A stretch of DNA of 43,055 bases from a virus. This document shows positions 8,267 through 17,051 of the stretch, piece after piece. Position numbers and translations under genes: made by a program. The stretch covers positions 1-43,055 of IMG/VR virus record IMGVR_UViG_3300010354_000180. One strand, 5' to 3'. Every line of letters starts with the position of its first letter. Position 1 is the first letter of the stretch. Under the pieces are notes generated by a model. That model was not told the DNA's origin, made no database searches, and saw nothing but the letters and a program-made list of their open reading frames with translations.

Positions 8267-8950
8267 ATGGAAGCAACAATTAATACATATCGAAGTGCAA
8301 GTGCCATTAATACTAGTATGGCAAGTGTATACAAGCATACAGGGCTAGCAATTCTAGTCAGTATGTTAGTTAGTTATTTTGTAGGTACCAGTCCAGAACT
8401 ACTACAATTTTTCTTTACTGGTATTACTAAATGGATTGTAATTTTTGCACCATTGGTAGCAGTCATTGGAATTTCAATCGCATTGAATGCCAATCCACCA
8501 AAGTCTATAGCACAACTGATGTTATACGGTTTTGCAGCACTAATGGGTTTAAGTTTTTCTACAATTTTCGCCGTCTATCAAATGGGTAGCATTTTCACTG
8601 CATTTATGGGCGCAGCCGTTTTATTTGGAGTGATGAGCATCTATGGGTACTTTACTAAAACTAGCTTGGATAGTATTGGTAAGTTTATGTTTGTTGGTCT
8701 TATTGCCGTGGTTATTGCCAGTATTATCAATATTTTTATCGGCAGTAGCGTCTTTGCTATGGTCATTAGCGCATTGGCTATCATTGTTTTCTTGGGTTTA
8801 ACTGCATATGATACACAAAAGATTCGTGAAATGGTCAGTTACGAACGTGATACTGGGTCGCTTGAAGTCCAGGGTGCATTGACATTATACCTAGATTTCA
8901 TTAATATATTCTTATCTCTACTACAACTATTTGGTGGCAAGAAAGAATGA
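8267..8950 (+). CDS. Bax inhibitor-1 / YccA-type membrane protein
   Basis: 227 aa with about seven transmembrane segments. The pattern matches the Bax inhibitor-1 (UPF0005; YbhL/YccA) family: a short polar N-terminus, the segment GFAALMGLSFSTIF, the ALAIIVFLGLTAYDTQKI motif (~residues 175-190) typical of the family, and a last helix ALTLYLDFINIFLSLL. Bacterial YccA is a substrate and modulator of the FtsH membrane protease, and eukaryotic members leak Ca2+. In a phage it may adjust inner-membrane proteolysis or delay lysis (inference). AGGAGC precedes the ATG. The 3' end overlaps the clamp loader start by four bases. Confidence 0.8.
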   Translation: MEATINTYRSASAINTSMASVYKHTGLAILVSMLVSYFVGTSPELLQFFFTGITKWIVIFAPLVAVIGISIALNANPPKSIAQLMLYGFAALMGLSFSTIFAVYQMGSIFTAFMGAAVLFGVMSIYGYFTKTSLDSIGKFMFVGLIAVVIASIINIFIGSSVFAMVISALAIIVFLGLTAYDTQKIREMVSYERDTGSLEVQGALTLYLDFINIFLSLLQLFGGKKE

Positions 8951-9870
8951 AGAACAAACTTTGGGTTGAAGCATATCGTCCTAAATCTGTAGATGAATAT
9001 GTTTTTGTTGATGAACGTCAAAAGCAACAAGTCCAGCAATGGATTAGCGATGGAAGCATCCCGCATCTACTACTCAGTGGCGATCCGGGTACGGGAAAAA
9101 CAACTTTGGCTAAAGTTCTTATCAATGAACTCAAGGTTGAAGATTACGATGTACTTGAAATTAATGCGTCACGTGAAAACGGCATTGATAACTTGCGTGA
9201 AAAAATCAATGGATTCGTGCAAACTATGCCGTTTGGGCAATTCAAAATTGTACTGTTGGACGAAGCTGATTATCTAACTCAACCTGCACAAGCAGCATTG
9301 CGTAATGATATGGAAGCATATCATCAGACTGTACGATATATTCTTACTTGCAATTATCAGTACAAGATTATTCCTGCATTGAAAAGTCGTTGTCATGAAT
9401 TTCATATCAGTAAAACAGATATGACAGAATTTACAGCACGTGCAGCTACAGTATTGGTAAGTGAGAATGTAGAGTTTGATTTAGATACATTGGATACATA
9501 TGTTCGCGGAACATACCCCGATCTACGTAAATGCTTGAATCAACTGCAAGTAAACAGTAATACTGGTAAACTGTTGCCACCGAGAACACAAGAATCAGGT
9601 GAGAATTCGTTCTTACTAGATGCTACTGCATTGTTCAAACAAGGTAAAATCTTAGAAGGTCGTCAGCAATTGATGCAATACTTGTCTCTATATCCAACAC
9701 GTATTGAAGAAGTATATCGTTGGATGTATGATAATCTAGACCTTTGGGGTAAAGAACAAGAAAAGAAAGATGCAGCTATCATCACTATTAGAAATGGTCT
9801 AGCTAATCTACCGTTAGTGGGTATTCCTGAAATTTCTCTAGCTGCAACATTAGTGGAGCTAACAGCATGA
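8947..9870 (+). CDS. 44: AAA+ sliding clamp loader subunit (gp44-like)
   Basis: 307 aa. The N-terminal LWVEAYRPKSVDEYV is the hallmark of RFC/gp44 subunits. Walker A is GDPGTGKT (45-52), Walker B LLDEAD (103-108) and the SRC motif is at 147-149. The small helical C-terminal collar follows. It would load the gp45-type clamp encoded at 37005 for replication and late transcription. In T4, gene 62 follows 44; here an unrelated-looking 83 aa gene does. The start overlaps the upstream membrane protein gene. Confidence 0.9.
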   Translation: MKNKLWVEAYRPKSVDEYVFVDERQKQQVQQWISDGSIPHLLLSGDPGTGKTTLAKVLINELKVEDYDVLEINASRENGIDNLREKINGFVQTMPFGQFKIVLLDEADYLTQPAQAALRNDMEAYHQTVRYILTCNYQYKIIPALKSRCHEFHISKTDMTEFTARAATVLVSENVEFDLDTLDTYVRGTYPDLRKCLNQLQVNSNTGKLLPPRTQESGENSFLLDATALFKQGKILEGRQQLMQYLSLYPTRIEEVYRWMYDNLDLWGKEQEKKDAAIITIRNGLANLPLVGIPEISLAATLVELTA

Positions 9871-10118
9871 AGTATATGTTGATTACTTTTTTACGTAAGC
9901 CCGGTGGGCAGATTGATGAGCAGGTCCAAGTATCTAAACGTGTCAGAGCCAGTGACAGTCAAATGTGTAATGTCATTTTAGATTTTGCAAACAAAAAAGT
10001 AGAAAAGTGTGTTATTGAGGGTAAGGTTGTCGAAACCGATTTTAACAGAATGGTAGAATACTACAAGAAAGTATACCCCAACCTAGTTGCTCAGTTAGAA
10101 AAAGAAAATAACAAATAA
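9867..10118 (+). CDS. Small conserved protein after the clamp loader
   Basis: 83 aa. A beta-rich front (MLITFLRKPGGQIDEQVQVSK) leads to strands around CNVILDFANKKVEKCVIEG and a C-terminal helix (FNRMVEYYKKVYPNLVAQL). It overlaps gp44 by four bases (ATGA). It stands where T4 gene 62 would be but is less than half that length, and I see no basis for calling it gp62. It is the last gene before a bidirectional terminator. Confidence 0.5.
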   Translation: MKYMLITFLRKPGGQIDEQVQVSKRVRASDSQMCNVILDFANKKVEKCVIEGKVVETDFNRMVEYYKKVYPNLVAQLEKENNK

Positions 10119-10140
10119 ATGGGGCCGAAGCCCCATTTAT
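10115..10140. terminator. Bidirectional intrinsic terminator
   Basis: An 11-base-pair perfect stem, ATAAATGGGGC / GCCCCATTTAT, with loop CGAA, lies between the convergent genes 9867-10118 and phoH. A/T-rich arms flank the GC core, so it can end transcription from both sides. It overlaps both stop codons. Confidence 0.85.
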
Positions 10141-10922
10141 TAGCCGTACAATTTTAGTATGTGTTCAATGATCTTATGTCTTTGAACGTCTTTTACCTCA
10201 AATTTGCATAGGCTTAGCCCCGGAACTTGATAATGATTTAATTTCTCTATAAGATCCATTAAACCGTTTTGTGCAGTTTTTCTATCCGTTTGTTCGATAT
10301 CCCCTGTAATAATTAATTTACTACCTTCACCTATCCTAGTCATGATCATTTTGAGTTGACTTGGGGTGCAGTTTTGTGACTCATCAAGAATAATCCAGCT
10401 ATGCTTGAAATTCCTTCCTCGGCAAAATGCTAGGGGTGCAATTTCAATAATTTGTTCTTCTAGCATTGTTTGTATTTCTTTAACTGAGTAATATTCTTTG
10501 AGTACATCTAATAATGGACGAGTCCATGGTTCCATTTTGGCATTTAAATCGCCAGGTAAAAATCCATGCTTCTCATCATCGACACCCACTGCAGGTCTGG
10601 TCAAAATAATCTGATTACATTCTCCTGCTCTTAGAGCCTTAATAGCAGCCTGCATAGCCAAATACGTTTTTCCCGTACCTGCAGGTCCTGAGACTACGAC
10701 AATATCGGTCTCATCGTCTAGGAGGGAAATTATGTATTTTTCTTGGTTGATCGATTTAGGAACAAGTTCGATCGGTTTTCTTAATTTTTTCGGCTGTGCT
10801 TGACTGAAATCTATTGTTTTCGATTGATTGATATAGAAGGTTTTTACTTCATTTTTTGGGAACTCTGTGTATCTAGATGAATTTTCTTTACTGCGTAATG
10901 CGCCGGTTTTGCGTTTGCTCAA
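10140..10922 (-). CDS. phoH: PhoH-like P-loop ATPase
   Basis: 260 aa. Walker A is GPAGTGKT (79-86). The PhoH signature LTRPAVGVDDEKHGFLPGD lies at ~107-125, Walker B is IILDESQN (177-184), and ITGDIEQTD is at ~205-213. PhoH proteins are predicted RNA/DNA helicase-type ATPases, widespread in marine phages. The role in infection is not settled. The first ~60 residues are a basic linker. Transcribed against its neighbours, with AAAGGAG before the ATG (10929-10935 on the plus strand) and a small hairpin in the leader. Confidence 0.9.
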   Translation of the reverse strand: MSKRKTGALRSKENSSRYTEFPKNEVKTFYINQSKTIDFSQAQPKKLRKPIELVPKSINQEKYIISLLDDETDIVVVSGPAGTGKTYLAMQAAIKALRAGECNQIILTRPAVGVDDEKHGFLPGDLNAKMEPWTRPLLDVLKEYYSVKEIQTMLEEQIIEIAPLAFCRGRNFKHSWIILDESQNCTPSQLKMIMTRIGEGSKLIITGDIEQTDRKTAQNGLMDLIEKLNHYQVPGLSLCKFEVKDVQRHKIIEHILKLYG

Positions 10923-10945
10923 GTTGTTCTCCTTTTCTAGAGCTA

Positions 10946-10962
10946 TGAATGCTTTGCATTCA
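10946..10962 (-). promoter_or_regulatory. Hairpin in the phoH leader
   Basis: TGAATGC, three bases and GCATTCA form a 7-base-pair stem about 24 bases before the phoH start. It may affect message stability or translation. No convincing -10/-35 pair was found further upstream. Confidence 0.35.
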
Positions 10963-11023
10963 AAAATTATTTAACCTACTTGTAGTGCAGGTTACTAGCA
11001 TACTTAAAACGCAAAGATCACAG

Positions 11024-11030
11024 ATAAATA
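11024..11030 (+). promoter_or_regulatory. Candidate late promoter, distal (GATAAATA)
   Basis: GATAAATA in the 167-base divergent gap between phoH and 11090. It gives a ~55-base leader for the gene at 11090. The rest of this gap holds the phoH leader and the proximal late motif at 11079; no gene was found in it. Confidence 0.45.
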
Positions 11031-11078
11031 TTAGGATATCCTCTAATTTTTTGATTTCAACAAATAATCTCTGTAGTG

Positions 11079-11085
11079 ATAAATA
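11079..11085 (+). promoter_or_regulatory. Candidate late promoter, proximal (GATAAATAC)
   Basis: GATAAATACTAG sits 4 bases before the ATG at 11090, with no Shine-Dalgarno site. A transcript would be leaderless or nearly so. Confidence 0.55.
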
Positions 11086-11089
11086 CTAG

Positions 11090-11719
11090 ATGAAGAATAA
11101 AACCGCAGACAATTTTTTTGACGATATTGACTTTGTAAGTATTATAAGCAACGTCAAGGGTATTATGACCAGTGATGGTTCTATGTCTACATTATTGGAT
11201 TTTGAGCGTGTTCTAGACGAAGCAGATTTGTACGCTTTTAAGAATTGGATATACGGGGAACTGGTTCAGGGCCCGGATTCAGGTAGATATTCAGTAACAT
11301 GCACATTCATGTGGCCATACAAATTAATGCCTGATCCTAGTGGTGCAAAACGCCTAGCATCAATTGGATGTAGCATATCTTTCGCCAAAGGTAAAATAAA
11401 AGTTCCTATTGAAGTTAAAAACTATGATGACTTTGTACAAGGAACTAGATATCCTAAAGGCGTTGAGAAAAAAGTTTGGTTCGTACAGATTGAAGTGCCT
11501 AAGGCACTGATGAACGAAATCAAAGAAGGTTCTATTGATTTAGCTGATCAAACCATCGACTTGGATGATATAGAAACAGCATACGAAGAAGATTTAGATA
11601 AAGAAAATACCCAGCAATCTGATCAGGATAACCAACAAGGAGCAGGAATGGCTCCAGCAGACTTGGGTGCAGGAATGCCTGCACCGCCAGCAGCACCGGG
11701 GGCGGCTCCGCCGATGTAA
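11090..11719 (+). CDS. Conserved phage protein with Gly/Pro/Ala-rich tail
   Basis: 209 aa. Residues 1-165 form a folded alpha/beta domain (DGSMSTLLDFERVLDEADL; CTFMWPYKLMPDPSGAKRL). Then comes an acidic stretch (DLADQTIDLDDIETAYEEDLD), and a low-complexity GAGMPAPPAAP-type end. I know similar proteins as conserved unknowns in T4-type aquatic phages. No active site is visible. Two late promoter motifs precede it, so a late, possibly structural or assembly, role is likely. The next gene starts two bases after the stop. Confidence 0.5.
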   Translation: MKNKTADNFFDDIDFVSIISNVKGIMTSDGSMSTLLDFERVLDEADLYAFKNWIYGELVQGPDSGRYSVTCTFMWPYKLMPDPSGAKRLASIGCSISFAKGKIKVPIEVKNYDDFVQGTRYPKGVEKKVWFVQIEVPKALMNEIKEGSIDLADQTIDLDDIETAYEEDLDKENTQQSDQDNQQGAGMAPADLGAGMPAPPAAPGAAPPM

Positions 11720-11720
11720 T

Positions 11721-12260
11721 ATGAAAAAATTATATGAAGGATTAGACTATCACGACATGGAGGGGCAAATAGAGCCCCGTGTAACCGTTGACGAGTATTC
11801 CGCTAAAATGGGTAAAGATAAAGATATAGTTACACTAGCTTTTGTTGTGAAATCTAAAGACGCAGGAAATGATTTAGAAGAATGGTTTGAAAAAGGATAT
11901 GACTATGTGCTAGACGCTAGCTTAAGCGACGGAGAAGTAGTGTCTGGCAAATGGCTAGTATTCGTAGAATTAAGTCGCAGATCAACTGTACCAGAAAGAA
12001 TTGTAGAACTTATAAATGACCTTAAAACTTTAACTAATTTAAAATTATCAGAATGGTCAGTACAAGTAGACGATGAAGATTATGAACCTGAAGAACAAAT
12101 ACTTAAACAGGTTATCATATGTAATCCTAATGAATATAAAATAGAACAAGAACAAGAAGATGAACTAAACGAAATGCGTAGTATTGCTGGTTTAGAAGTT
12201 AAAAAACTTTTTGAAAAGGATAGAGAGCTAAAAGATTTCATTAGCAAAGCGGGATTATAA
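11721..12260 (+). CDS. Conserved phage protein, partner of the upstream gene
   Basis: 179 aa from ATG 11721; the frame continues upstream inside the previous gene, but only this start fits. The N-terminus reads MKKLYEGLDYHDMEGQIEP and then VDEYSAKMGKDKDIVTLAF. A strand-rich core (WLVFVELSRRSTVPERI) and an acidic helical end follow. No catalytic motif was recognised. The leader ending DME/G could be a prohead protease site like those of the cargo genes, but this match is weak. Tight spacing suggests it works with the protein at 11090. Confidence 0.5.
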   Translation: MKKLYEGLDYHDMEGQIEPRVTVDEYSAKMGKDKDIVTLAFVVKSKDAGNDLEEWFEKGYDYVLDASLSDGEVVSGKWLVFVELSRRSTVPERIVELINDLKTLTNLKLSEWSVQVDDEDYEPEEQILKQVIICNPNEYKIEQEQEDELNEMRSIAGLEVKKLFEKDRELKDFISKAGL

Positions 12261-12270
12261 GGGAGTAAAA

Positions 12271-12867
12271 ATGGCTACAACAATATTACCTAAAAAAGCC
12301 GGACAAGAAAGGCCAATGGCAACGGATGACGAACAATATGCACAACTTGCAGCAGATCCAACAATACAACAGTTCCCACAGGGAACTACGTATGAATCCT
12401 CACCGTTCAGCGGGACTTCAACATTTGGCGCACCTTCGTCAGGAGGATTCGGCGCAGCCGGCGGTTATAGTTCACCAGCATTTAACCAGCAAGCAACAAC
12501 AAGCTTCGGAAGTACAACAAACATCAATCAATCAAATGGGTCAACACCAGTACTAACTGGTGCTGCACCTACTAATTCTGCCAGCGGTGCAGATGTACTA
12601 GTAGAACATGATAAAGATAGTAGTGACTGGATAAACAAAAAATGGCGCCCAGCAATGGGTTGGAGCTATATGCTTACATGTATTACTGATTTTATTATCT
12701 TTCCAGTTTTGTGGTCCGTGCTACAAGCAGTAAGTAAGGGGCAAGTTACTAGTCAATGGCAACCATTGACTCTGCAAGGAGCAGGATTATACCACATAGC
12801 TATGGGTGCCGTATTAGGTATCGCTGCATATGGTAGAACAAAGGAAAAACTAGAAAAAGCACAATAA
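12271..12867 (+). CDS. Holin-like membrane protein
   Basis: 198 aa. Residues 1-118 are Gly/Ser/Gln-rich and probably disordered. W-NKKWRPAMGW (~120-131) leads into a hydrophobic segment (~130-152, ITDFIIFPVLWSVL), and a second lies at ~170-188 (GAGLYHIAMGAVLGIAAYGR). The W-RP-x-GW entry and the GLYHIAMGAVLG segment resemble the gene-transfer-agent type 3TM holin family. It would permeabilise the inner membrane for the endolysin at 838, although that gene is 11 kb away. AAGGGAG precedes the ATG. Confidence 0.55.
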   Translation: MATTILPKKAGQERPMATDDEQYAQLAADPTIQQFPQGTTYESSPFSGTSTFGAPSSGGFGAAGGYSSPAFNQQATTSFGSTTNINQSNGSTPVLTGAAPTNSASGADVLVEHDKDSSDWINKKWRPAMGWSYMLTCITDFIIFPVLWSVLQAVSKGQVTSQWQPLTLQGAGLYHIAMGAVLGIAAYGRTKEKLEKAQ

Positions 12868-12873
12868 TAAATA
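12867..12873 (+). promoter_or_regulatory. Candidate late promoter (ATAAATA)
   Basis: AATAAATATTTG overlaps the stop of the holin-like gene. The next gene (12918) has a proper AAGGA site, so this message would have a ~40-base leader, unlike the leaderless cases. Confidence 0.4.
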
Positions 12874-12917
12874 TTTGTAAGCCAACAAATCAATAAAAAT
12901 AATAAGAAAGGATTGTT

Positions 12918-13322
12918 ATGGCGGATAAAGAACTTAATTTACTCAAGACTCAAGCTATCATTGAGTTGAAAAAACTTGAGGCGATGAACTCTGCAAAAGA
13001 GGTGTCGAGCAAGTATGTAGGCAAGAGTGCTATACCTTGGATAGTACTCTTGGTTGTAGTGGGAGTAGGCGCTAGCGCCTTTTTACCTAGCGAAAGCTTA
13101 CCTGCTGTCATCGGCTTAGTGTCTACGGCAGTTATGGCTTTAATTACTATGTTAGCAAGTATAACAGGTACAAAAGAAAAAGAAGAAAAACCAGAGTTCA
13201 AAGTTATTAATGAATTGATTAATAAACTTGAACAAGCAAACGAACCTATGAAAGTAGACATTGACGGAGACAAAGTTACTGTCACTAAAGGTGAAAATAA
13301 AATAACTAGCACTAAAGAGTAA
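12918..13322 (+). CDS. Two-helix membrane protein
   Basis: 134 aa. A charged helix (1-35) leads to transmembrane segments at ~38-56 (IPWIVLLVVVGVGASAFL) and ~60-84, then a charged cytoplasmic-type tail ending in VDIDGDKVTVTKGENKITSTKE. Size and topology would suit a holin or antiholin partner of the gene at 12271, but no family was recognised. AAGGATTG precedes the ATG. An AGGCGCTAGCGCCT palindrome followed by five T lies inside the gene (13067-13084). Confidence 0.5.
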   Translation: MADKELNLLKTQAIIELKKLEAMNSAKEVSSKYVGKSAIPWIVLLVVVGVGASAFLPSESLPAVIGLVSTAVMALITMLASITGTKEKEEKPEFKVINELINKLEQANEPMKVDIDGDKVTVTKGENKITSTKE

Positions 13323-13324
13323 TC

Positions 13325-13927
13325 ATGTTAATGTTTTTTTCTGGTGAAGAAGTAGTACATAGAATCGCTATAGGTGCAGTCTCTTTATTACTTGTTGCTA
13401 CGGCAGGAGTTGGTTATTGGTATGTTTCTACTAATACTGTAAACAAAGAAGAAACTACCCAACTCAAAACAGAGTCGAAAAAATTACAAGACGATACTGT
13501 AACGTTGGGTAGTGAGATTGCTTCTGAAAAAGAAGCAACCAAAGAGATAAGAAGCACAATCAAAAAGCACAAAGATGAAGCACAAAAAATTGATGAAAAT
13601 TTAAAAAGCTTTCAAGTCAGTGTAAAGCAGTTTCAACAAGACTATGAAAAATTTAAATCAGACTCACGTGCAGAACATGAAAGATTCAAAACAGAATCAC
13701 GCAATGAAACATCAAAGCTAAAAGATACCAATGCTATATTATCACAACAGTTAACCGATTTGAATGCTGAATTGGATAGAGTAAAGGTTGAAGCCAATAA
13801 ACTCAAAGAATCTAATAGTGCATTATCCAAAAGGCTAACTCAAAGAGAAACAGAATTGGTAGATGTGAAACAAAAACTTGAAAAAGAAATAGATTGGCGA
13901 AACAGAAACATTTGGAATCGACAATAA
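13325..13927 (+). CDS. Membrane-anchored coiled-coil protein
   Basis: 200 aa. One transmembrane helix (~12-34) is followed by ~150 residues of Lys/Glu/Gln-rich heptad coiled coil (LKTESKKLQDDTVTL; LKESNSALSKRL). A second ATG two codons on is possible. The layout, an inner-membrane anchor plus a periplasmic coiled coil beside holin-like genes, resembles an i-spanin or Rz-type lysis protein. No matching outer-membrane lipoprotein was found. Spanin role is inference. Confidence 0.5.
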   Translation: MLMFFSGEEVVHRIAIGAVSLLLVATAGVGYWYVSTNTVNKEETTQLKTESKKLQDDTVTLGSEIASEKEATKEIRSTIKKHKDEAQKIDENLKSFQVSVKQFQQDYEKFKSDSRAEHERFKTESRNETSKLKDTNAILSQQLTDLNAELDRVKVEANKLKESNSALSKRLTQRETELVDVKQKLEKEIDWRNRNIWNRQ

Positions 13928-13930
13928 ATC

Positions 13931-13959
13931 TTGACACTACGAGAGTAATGCTATATAAT
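13931..13959 (+). promoter_or_regulatory. Consensus sigma70 promoter for dnaJ, leaderless
   Basis: TTGACA (13931-13936), 17 bases and TATAAT (13954-13959), both perfect. The dnaJ ATG follows after 5 bases, so the predicted start site is at the start codon. ATAAATA at 13958-13964 overlaps the -10 box and touches the ATG. No Shine-Dalgarno site. Confidence 0.75.
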
Positions 13960-13964
13960 AAATA

Positions 13965-14765
13965 ATGGATCATTATTCTACGCTAGGTGTAGCCAAAGAC
14001 GCTACACCCGATGAAATCAAAAAAGCATATAGAAAATTAGCAAGTAAGCACCATCCAGACAAGGGTGGTGATACTTCTACGTTCCAAAAAGTAGAAGAAG
14101 CATATCGTATTCTTAGCGACCCTGAAAAGAAAGCACAGTACGATAACCCACAGTCACAAGGGTTTCCGCCAAATTTTGGTCAAATGTTTACTGGTGATTT
14201 CGATGTTAGAGATGTATTTTCCCATATTTTCTCTCAGCGTCGTGGTAACCCATTTCAACCTAAATCTGGCAGACAAGTTTTTAGAACACAAATGTCTGTG
14301 TCTTTAGAAGATGTGTATAATGGAGCTACACATGTCCTAAAGTTGCAAACTCCAATGGGATTGAAAATGATGAATATCGATATCCCCAAAGGATTACCTG
14401 ACGGATCACACCTACGTTTTGATAATATATTAGATAACAATACCTCTTTGATTGTAGAGTTTAGGGTTACGCCAAACCTTAGATTCGAACGTAGAGGAAA
14501 TGATTTATATTGTAATCAAAAGATATCCGTGTTAGATTTGATAGTAGGCACTAAGATTAATTTTCAAACGATATCAGGAAAGACGTTTGAAGTTTCTGTC
14601 CCACCCAAAACACAACCATATATACAGTTAAAAATTGCTGGACAAGGAATGCCAATACCCAACTCTAATCTATACGGAGACCAAATACTTTTACTTAAAC
14701 CTTTCATGCCTGATACAATAGCAAACGAAATAACTGAAAGTATTTTGCGTTCCAAAACTAATTAA
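13965..14765 (+). CDS. dnaJ: DnaJ/CbpA-type co-chaperone
   Basis: 266 aa. The J domain is residues 1-62 (YSTLGVAKDATPDEIKKAYRK) with the HPD triad at 30-32 that activates DnaK. A G/F-poor linker follows (~63-100). The C-terminal substrate-binding beta domains (~105-255) include VSLEDVYNGATHVL and a LIVGTKINFQTISG segment. The zinc-finger CxxCxGxG repeats of full DnaJ are missing, so it is CbpA-like. It would recruit host DnaK to phage substrates. Followed by clpA, suggesting a shared unfolding task. Confidence 0.9.
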   Translation: MDHYSTLGVAKDATPDEIKKAYRKLASKHHPDKGGDTSTFQKVEEAYRILSDPEKKAQYDNPQSQGFPPNFGQMFTGDFDVRDVFSHIFSQRRGNPFQPKSGRQVFRTQMSVSLEDVYNGATHVLKLQTPMGLKMMNIDIPKGLPDGSHLRFDNILDNNTSLIVEFRVTPNLRFERRGNDLYCNQKISVLDLIVGTKINFQTISGKTFEVSVPPKTQPYIQLKIAGQGMPIPNSNLYGDQILLLKPFMPDTIANEITESILRSKTN

Positions 14766-14786
14766 ATACCTAAAAGGAAATATATA

Positions 14787-17051
14787 GTGACTAACTCACC
14801 AGAAATTGAAAGCATCATCGAACAAGCTATTGCAGAGGCAAAGCAAAGAAAACATCAGTATTGCACAGTAGAACATTTGCTACTGGCACTCATTAATCAT
14901 AAACCTTTTAAGAAGTGTTTAGTAAGTTTTGGAGCCGATGTTTCTACGTTCGTTGATGAACTTACCTCCTACTTGAATGGACTTCACGCCATTGAAAGTA
15001 AAGATCCTGAAGCTATACCACGCAAAACCAACTCTCTAGAGCGTGTGATGAATCGTAGCATTACACAAGTATTGTTTACTGGACGTAGACAAGTAACTAC
15101 GATTGACTTGTATCTTAGTATTGCGGCTGAGGGCAATAGCCATGCACATTACTTCTTACTTAAATATGGAATTCACAAAGCTGAATTTGTGCAGCATTGG
15201 CAAAAGAATTACAAGGGTCAAGAATATTCAGGTAATCTAACTGAAAATCAAGCAGATGATATTCTTGAAGAATTCACTACTAATTTAACAAAACTAGCAC
15301 AGAATGATAAGCTAGAACCTGTTATTGGTCGTAGCAAAGAGCTAGAAGATATTATTAATGTGTTGGCTAAACGTTTCAAAAGTAACGTATTAATGGTAGG
15401 TGATCCAGGTGTGGGTAAGACTGCTATTGTAGAAGGTCTAGCACAAGCTATTATCAATAAGGAAGTTCCTGAATTCCTAGAAGGATATCAATTATTCTCA
15501 TTAGAAATTGGTAGCTTACTTGCAGGCAGTAAATATCGCGGTGACTTTGAAGAAAAAGTCAAAGCAGTTATTGATGCATTGAATACAAAAAAGAAAGCAA
15601 TACTATTCATTGATGAAGCACACACCATGCAGGGTGCAGGTGGTTCAAATAATGGATCAGTTGATTTTGCTAATATGATCAAGCCTGCAATTACTAAGGG
15701 CACATTAAAGGTTATTGCTAGCACTACATGGGAAGAGTTCTACGAAAGTTTCGAAAAGGATCGTGCATTGATGCGTAGATTCTATCGCATTGGCATTGAT
15801 GAACCTAGTCACGATTCTACGATTCGTATTCTAAGCGGGCTAGCAGCACGATTGAACGAGTTTCATGAGGTTAACATCACAGATGAGGCAATTAAAGCCG
15901 CAGTAGAAAGTTCTACTAGGTATATTCATGATCGTAAAAATCCTGACAAGAGTATTGACTTGTTGGATGCAGCATGTGCAAAGCAACGTGTTGCAATGAA
16001 TAAAGATGCTATCATTACCAAAGAACTTATCTACGAACAGGTAGAAAAGTATACAGGTGTACCTGCTGATAAATTGAAGGGTGACAACCTAGAAAGAATT
16101 AGTACACTTGATGTTAACATCAACGGTAAACTGTATGGTCAAGATGAAGCTGTTAAACAGGTATTGGATCGTGTTTATGTTAGCTTTGCTGGTATCGGAA
16201 ATGAAACGAAGCCAATGGCTAGTTTCTTGTTCTTAGGTCCTACGGGTACAGGTAAAACAGAATTGGCTAAGTTGTTGAGCAAGAACCTCGACATGCCATT
16301 GCTCAAGTATGATATGAGTGAATATAGTGAAAAACATAGTGTATCAAGCTTGATCGGTCCGCCACCTGGTTATGTAGGATTCGGTGATAGTCAAGTTCAG
16401 GGTGGTCGCTTGATTAGTGACTTGAGTAAAAACCCACATGCTATCATGTTGTTCGATGAGGTTGAGAAGGCACATCCTGATATCTTCAACATCTTCTTAC
16501 AAATTCTTGATGAAGGTACTATCACTGGTAGCAATGGTAAGAAAGTTAACTGTAAGAACACCATCATTATCATGACCAGTAACTTGGGTAGTAGTGATAG
16601 TGAACGCAACAATATTGGTTTCGGTAGTCAAGAAAAGACAGGAGAAGATGATAAAGCATTGAAAGAATTCTTCAAGCCTGAATTTAGAAACCGATTAGAT
16701 TTAGTTTGTAAGTTTAACAAACTTGATTTACTTTCTATTAAAAAGATTGTTATCAAGTTCACAGAAGACCTCAAGAAATCATTATTGGATAAGCATAATA
16801 TTACATTAACATTATCTGAAACAACAATCGAATACCTAGCAGAAAAGGGTTACGACAGCAAAATGGGAGCCCGTCCATTATCTAGAAAAATAGATGAATT
16901 GATTAGGGTGCCATTGAGTAAACGTATCCTTTTTGAGAAAATCAGGAATGCCAATATTCTTGCAACGCTCAATAAAGATATGATAGAATTTGTCGTCACA
17001 AACAAAGTATCTGCAAAGGTAAACGAAAATGGGATTATTGAAATCAGTTGA
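14787..17051 (+). CDS. clpA: ClpA-type AAA+ unfoldase
   Basis: 754 aa from GTG after AAAGGAAA. Clp N-domain repeats occupy ~1-140. The first AAA+ has GDPGVGKT (205-212) and ILFIDEAHT (272-280). The second has GPTGTGKT (484-491). The C-terminal region shows [11 protein letters not shown] and [11 protein letters not shown] as in ClpA. There is no long middle coiled coil as in ClpB. IGF at residues 610-612 stands where ClpA has IGL, the loop that docks on ClpP. It therefore may feed proteins to host ClpP; no phage ClpP or ClpS is in the window. E. coli ClpA has 758 residues. Confidence 0.9.
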   Translation: MTNSPEIESIIEQAIAEAKQRKHQYCTVEHLLLALINHKPFKKCLVSFGADVSTFVDELTSYLNGLHAIESKDPEAIPRKTNSLERVMNRSITQVLFTGRRQVTTIDLYLSIAAEGNSHAHYFLLKYGIHKAEFVQHWQKNYKGQEYSGNLTENQADDILEEFTTNLTKLAQNDKLEPVIGRSKELEDIINVLAKRFKSNVLMVGDPGVGKTAIVEGLAQAIINKEVPEFLEGYQLFSLEIGSLLAGSKYRGDFEEKVKAVIDALNTKKKAILFIDEAHTMQGAGGSNNGSVDFANMIKPAITKGTLKVIASTTWEEFYESFEKDRALMRRFYRIGIDEPSHDSTIRILSGLAARLNEFHEVNITDEAIKAAVESSTRYIHDRKNPDKSIDLLDAACAKQRVAMNKDAIITKELIYEQVEKYTGVPADKLKGDNLERISTLDVNINGKLYGQDEAVKQVLDRVYVSFAGIGNETKPMASFLFLGPTGTGKTELAKLLSKNLDMPLLKYDMSEYSEKHSVSSLIGPPPGYVGFGDSQVQGGRLISDLSKNPHAIMLFDEVEKAHPDIFNIFLQILDEGTITGSNGKKVNCKNTIIIMTSNLGSSDSERNNIGFGSQEKTGEDDKALKEFFKPEFRNRLDLVCKFNKLDLLSIKKIVIKFTEDLKKSLLDKHNITLTLSETTIEYLAEKGYDSKMGARPLSRKIDELIRVPLSKRILFEKIRNANILATLNKDMIEFVVTNKVSAKVNENGIIEIS

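Noticed and set aside
9867-10118. Calling this gene gp62
   Set aside because: Only position supports it; length and sequence do not.
10963-11060. Sigma70 promoter for phoH in the divergent gap
   Set aside because: Several half sites exist on the minus strand but no -35/-10 pair with 16-18 base spacing.
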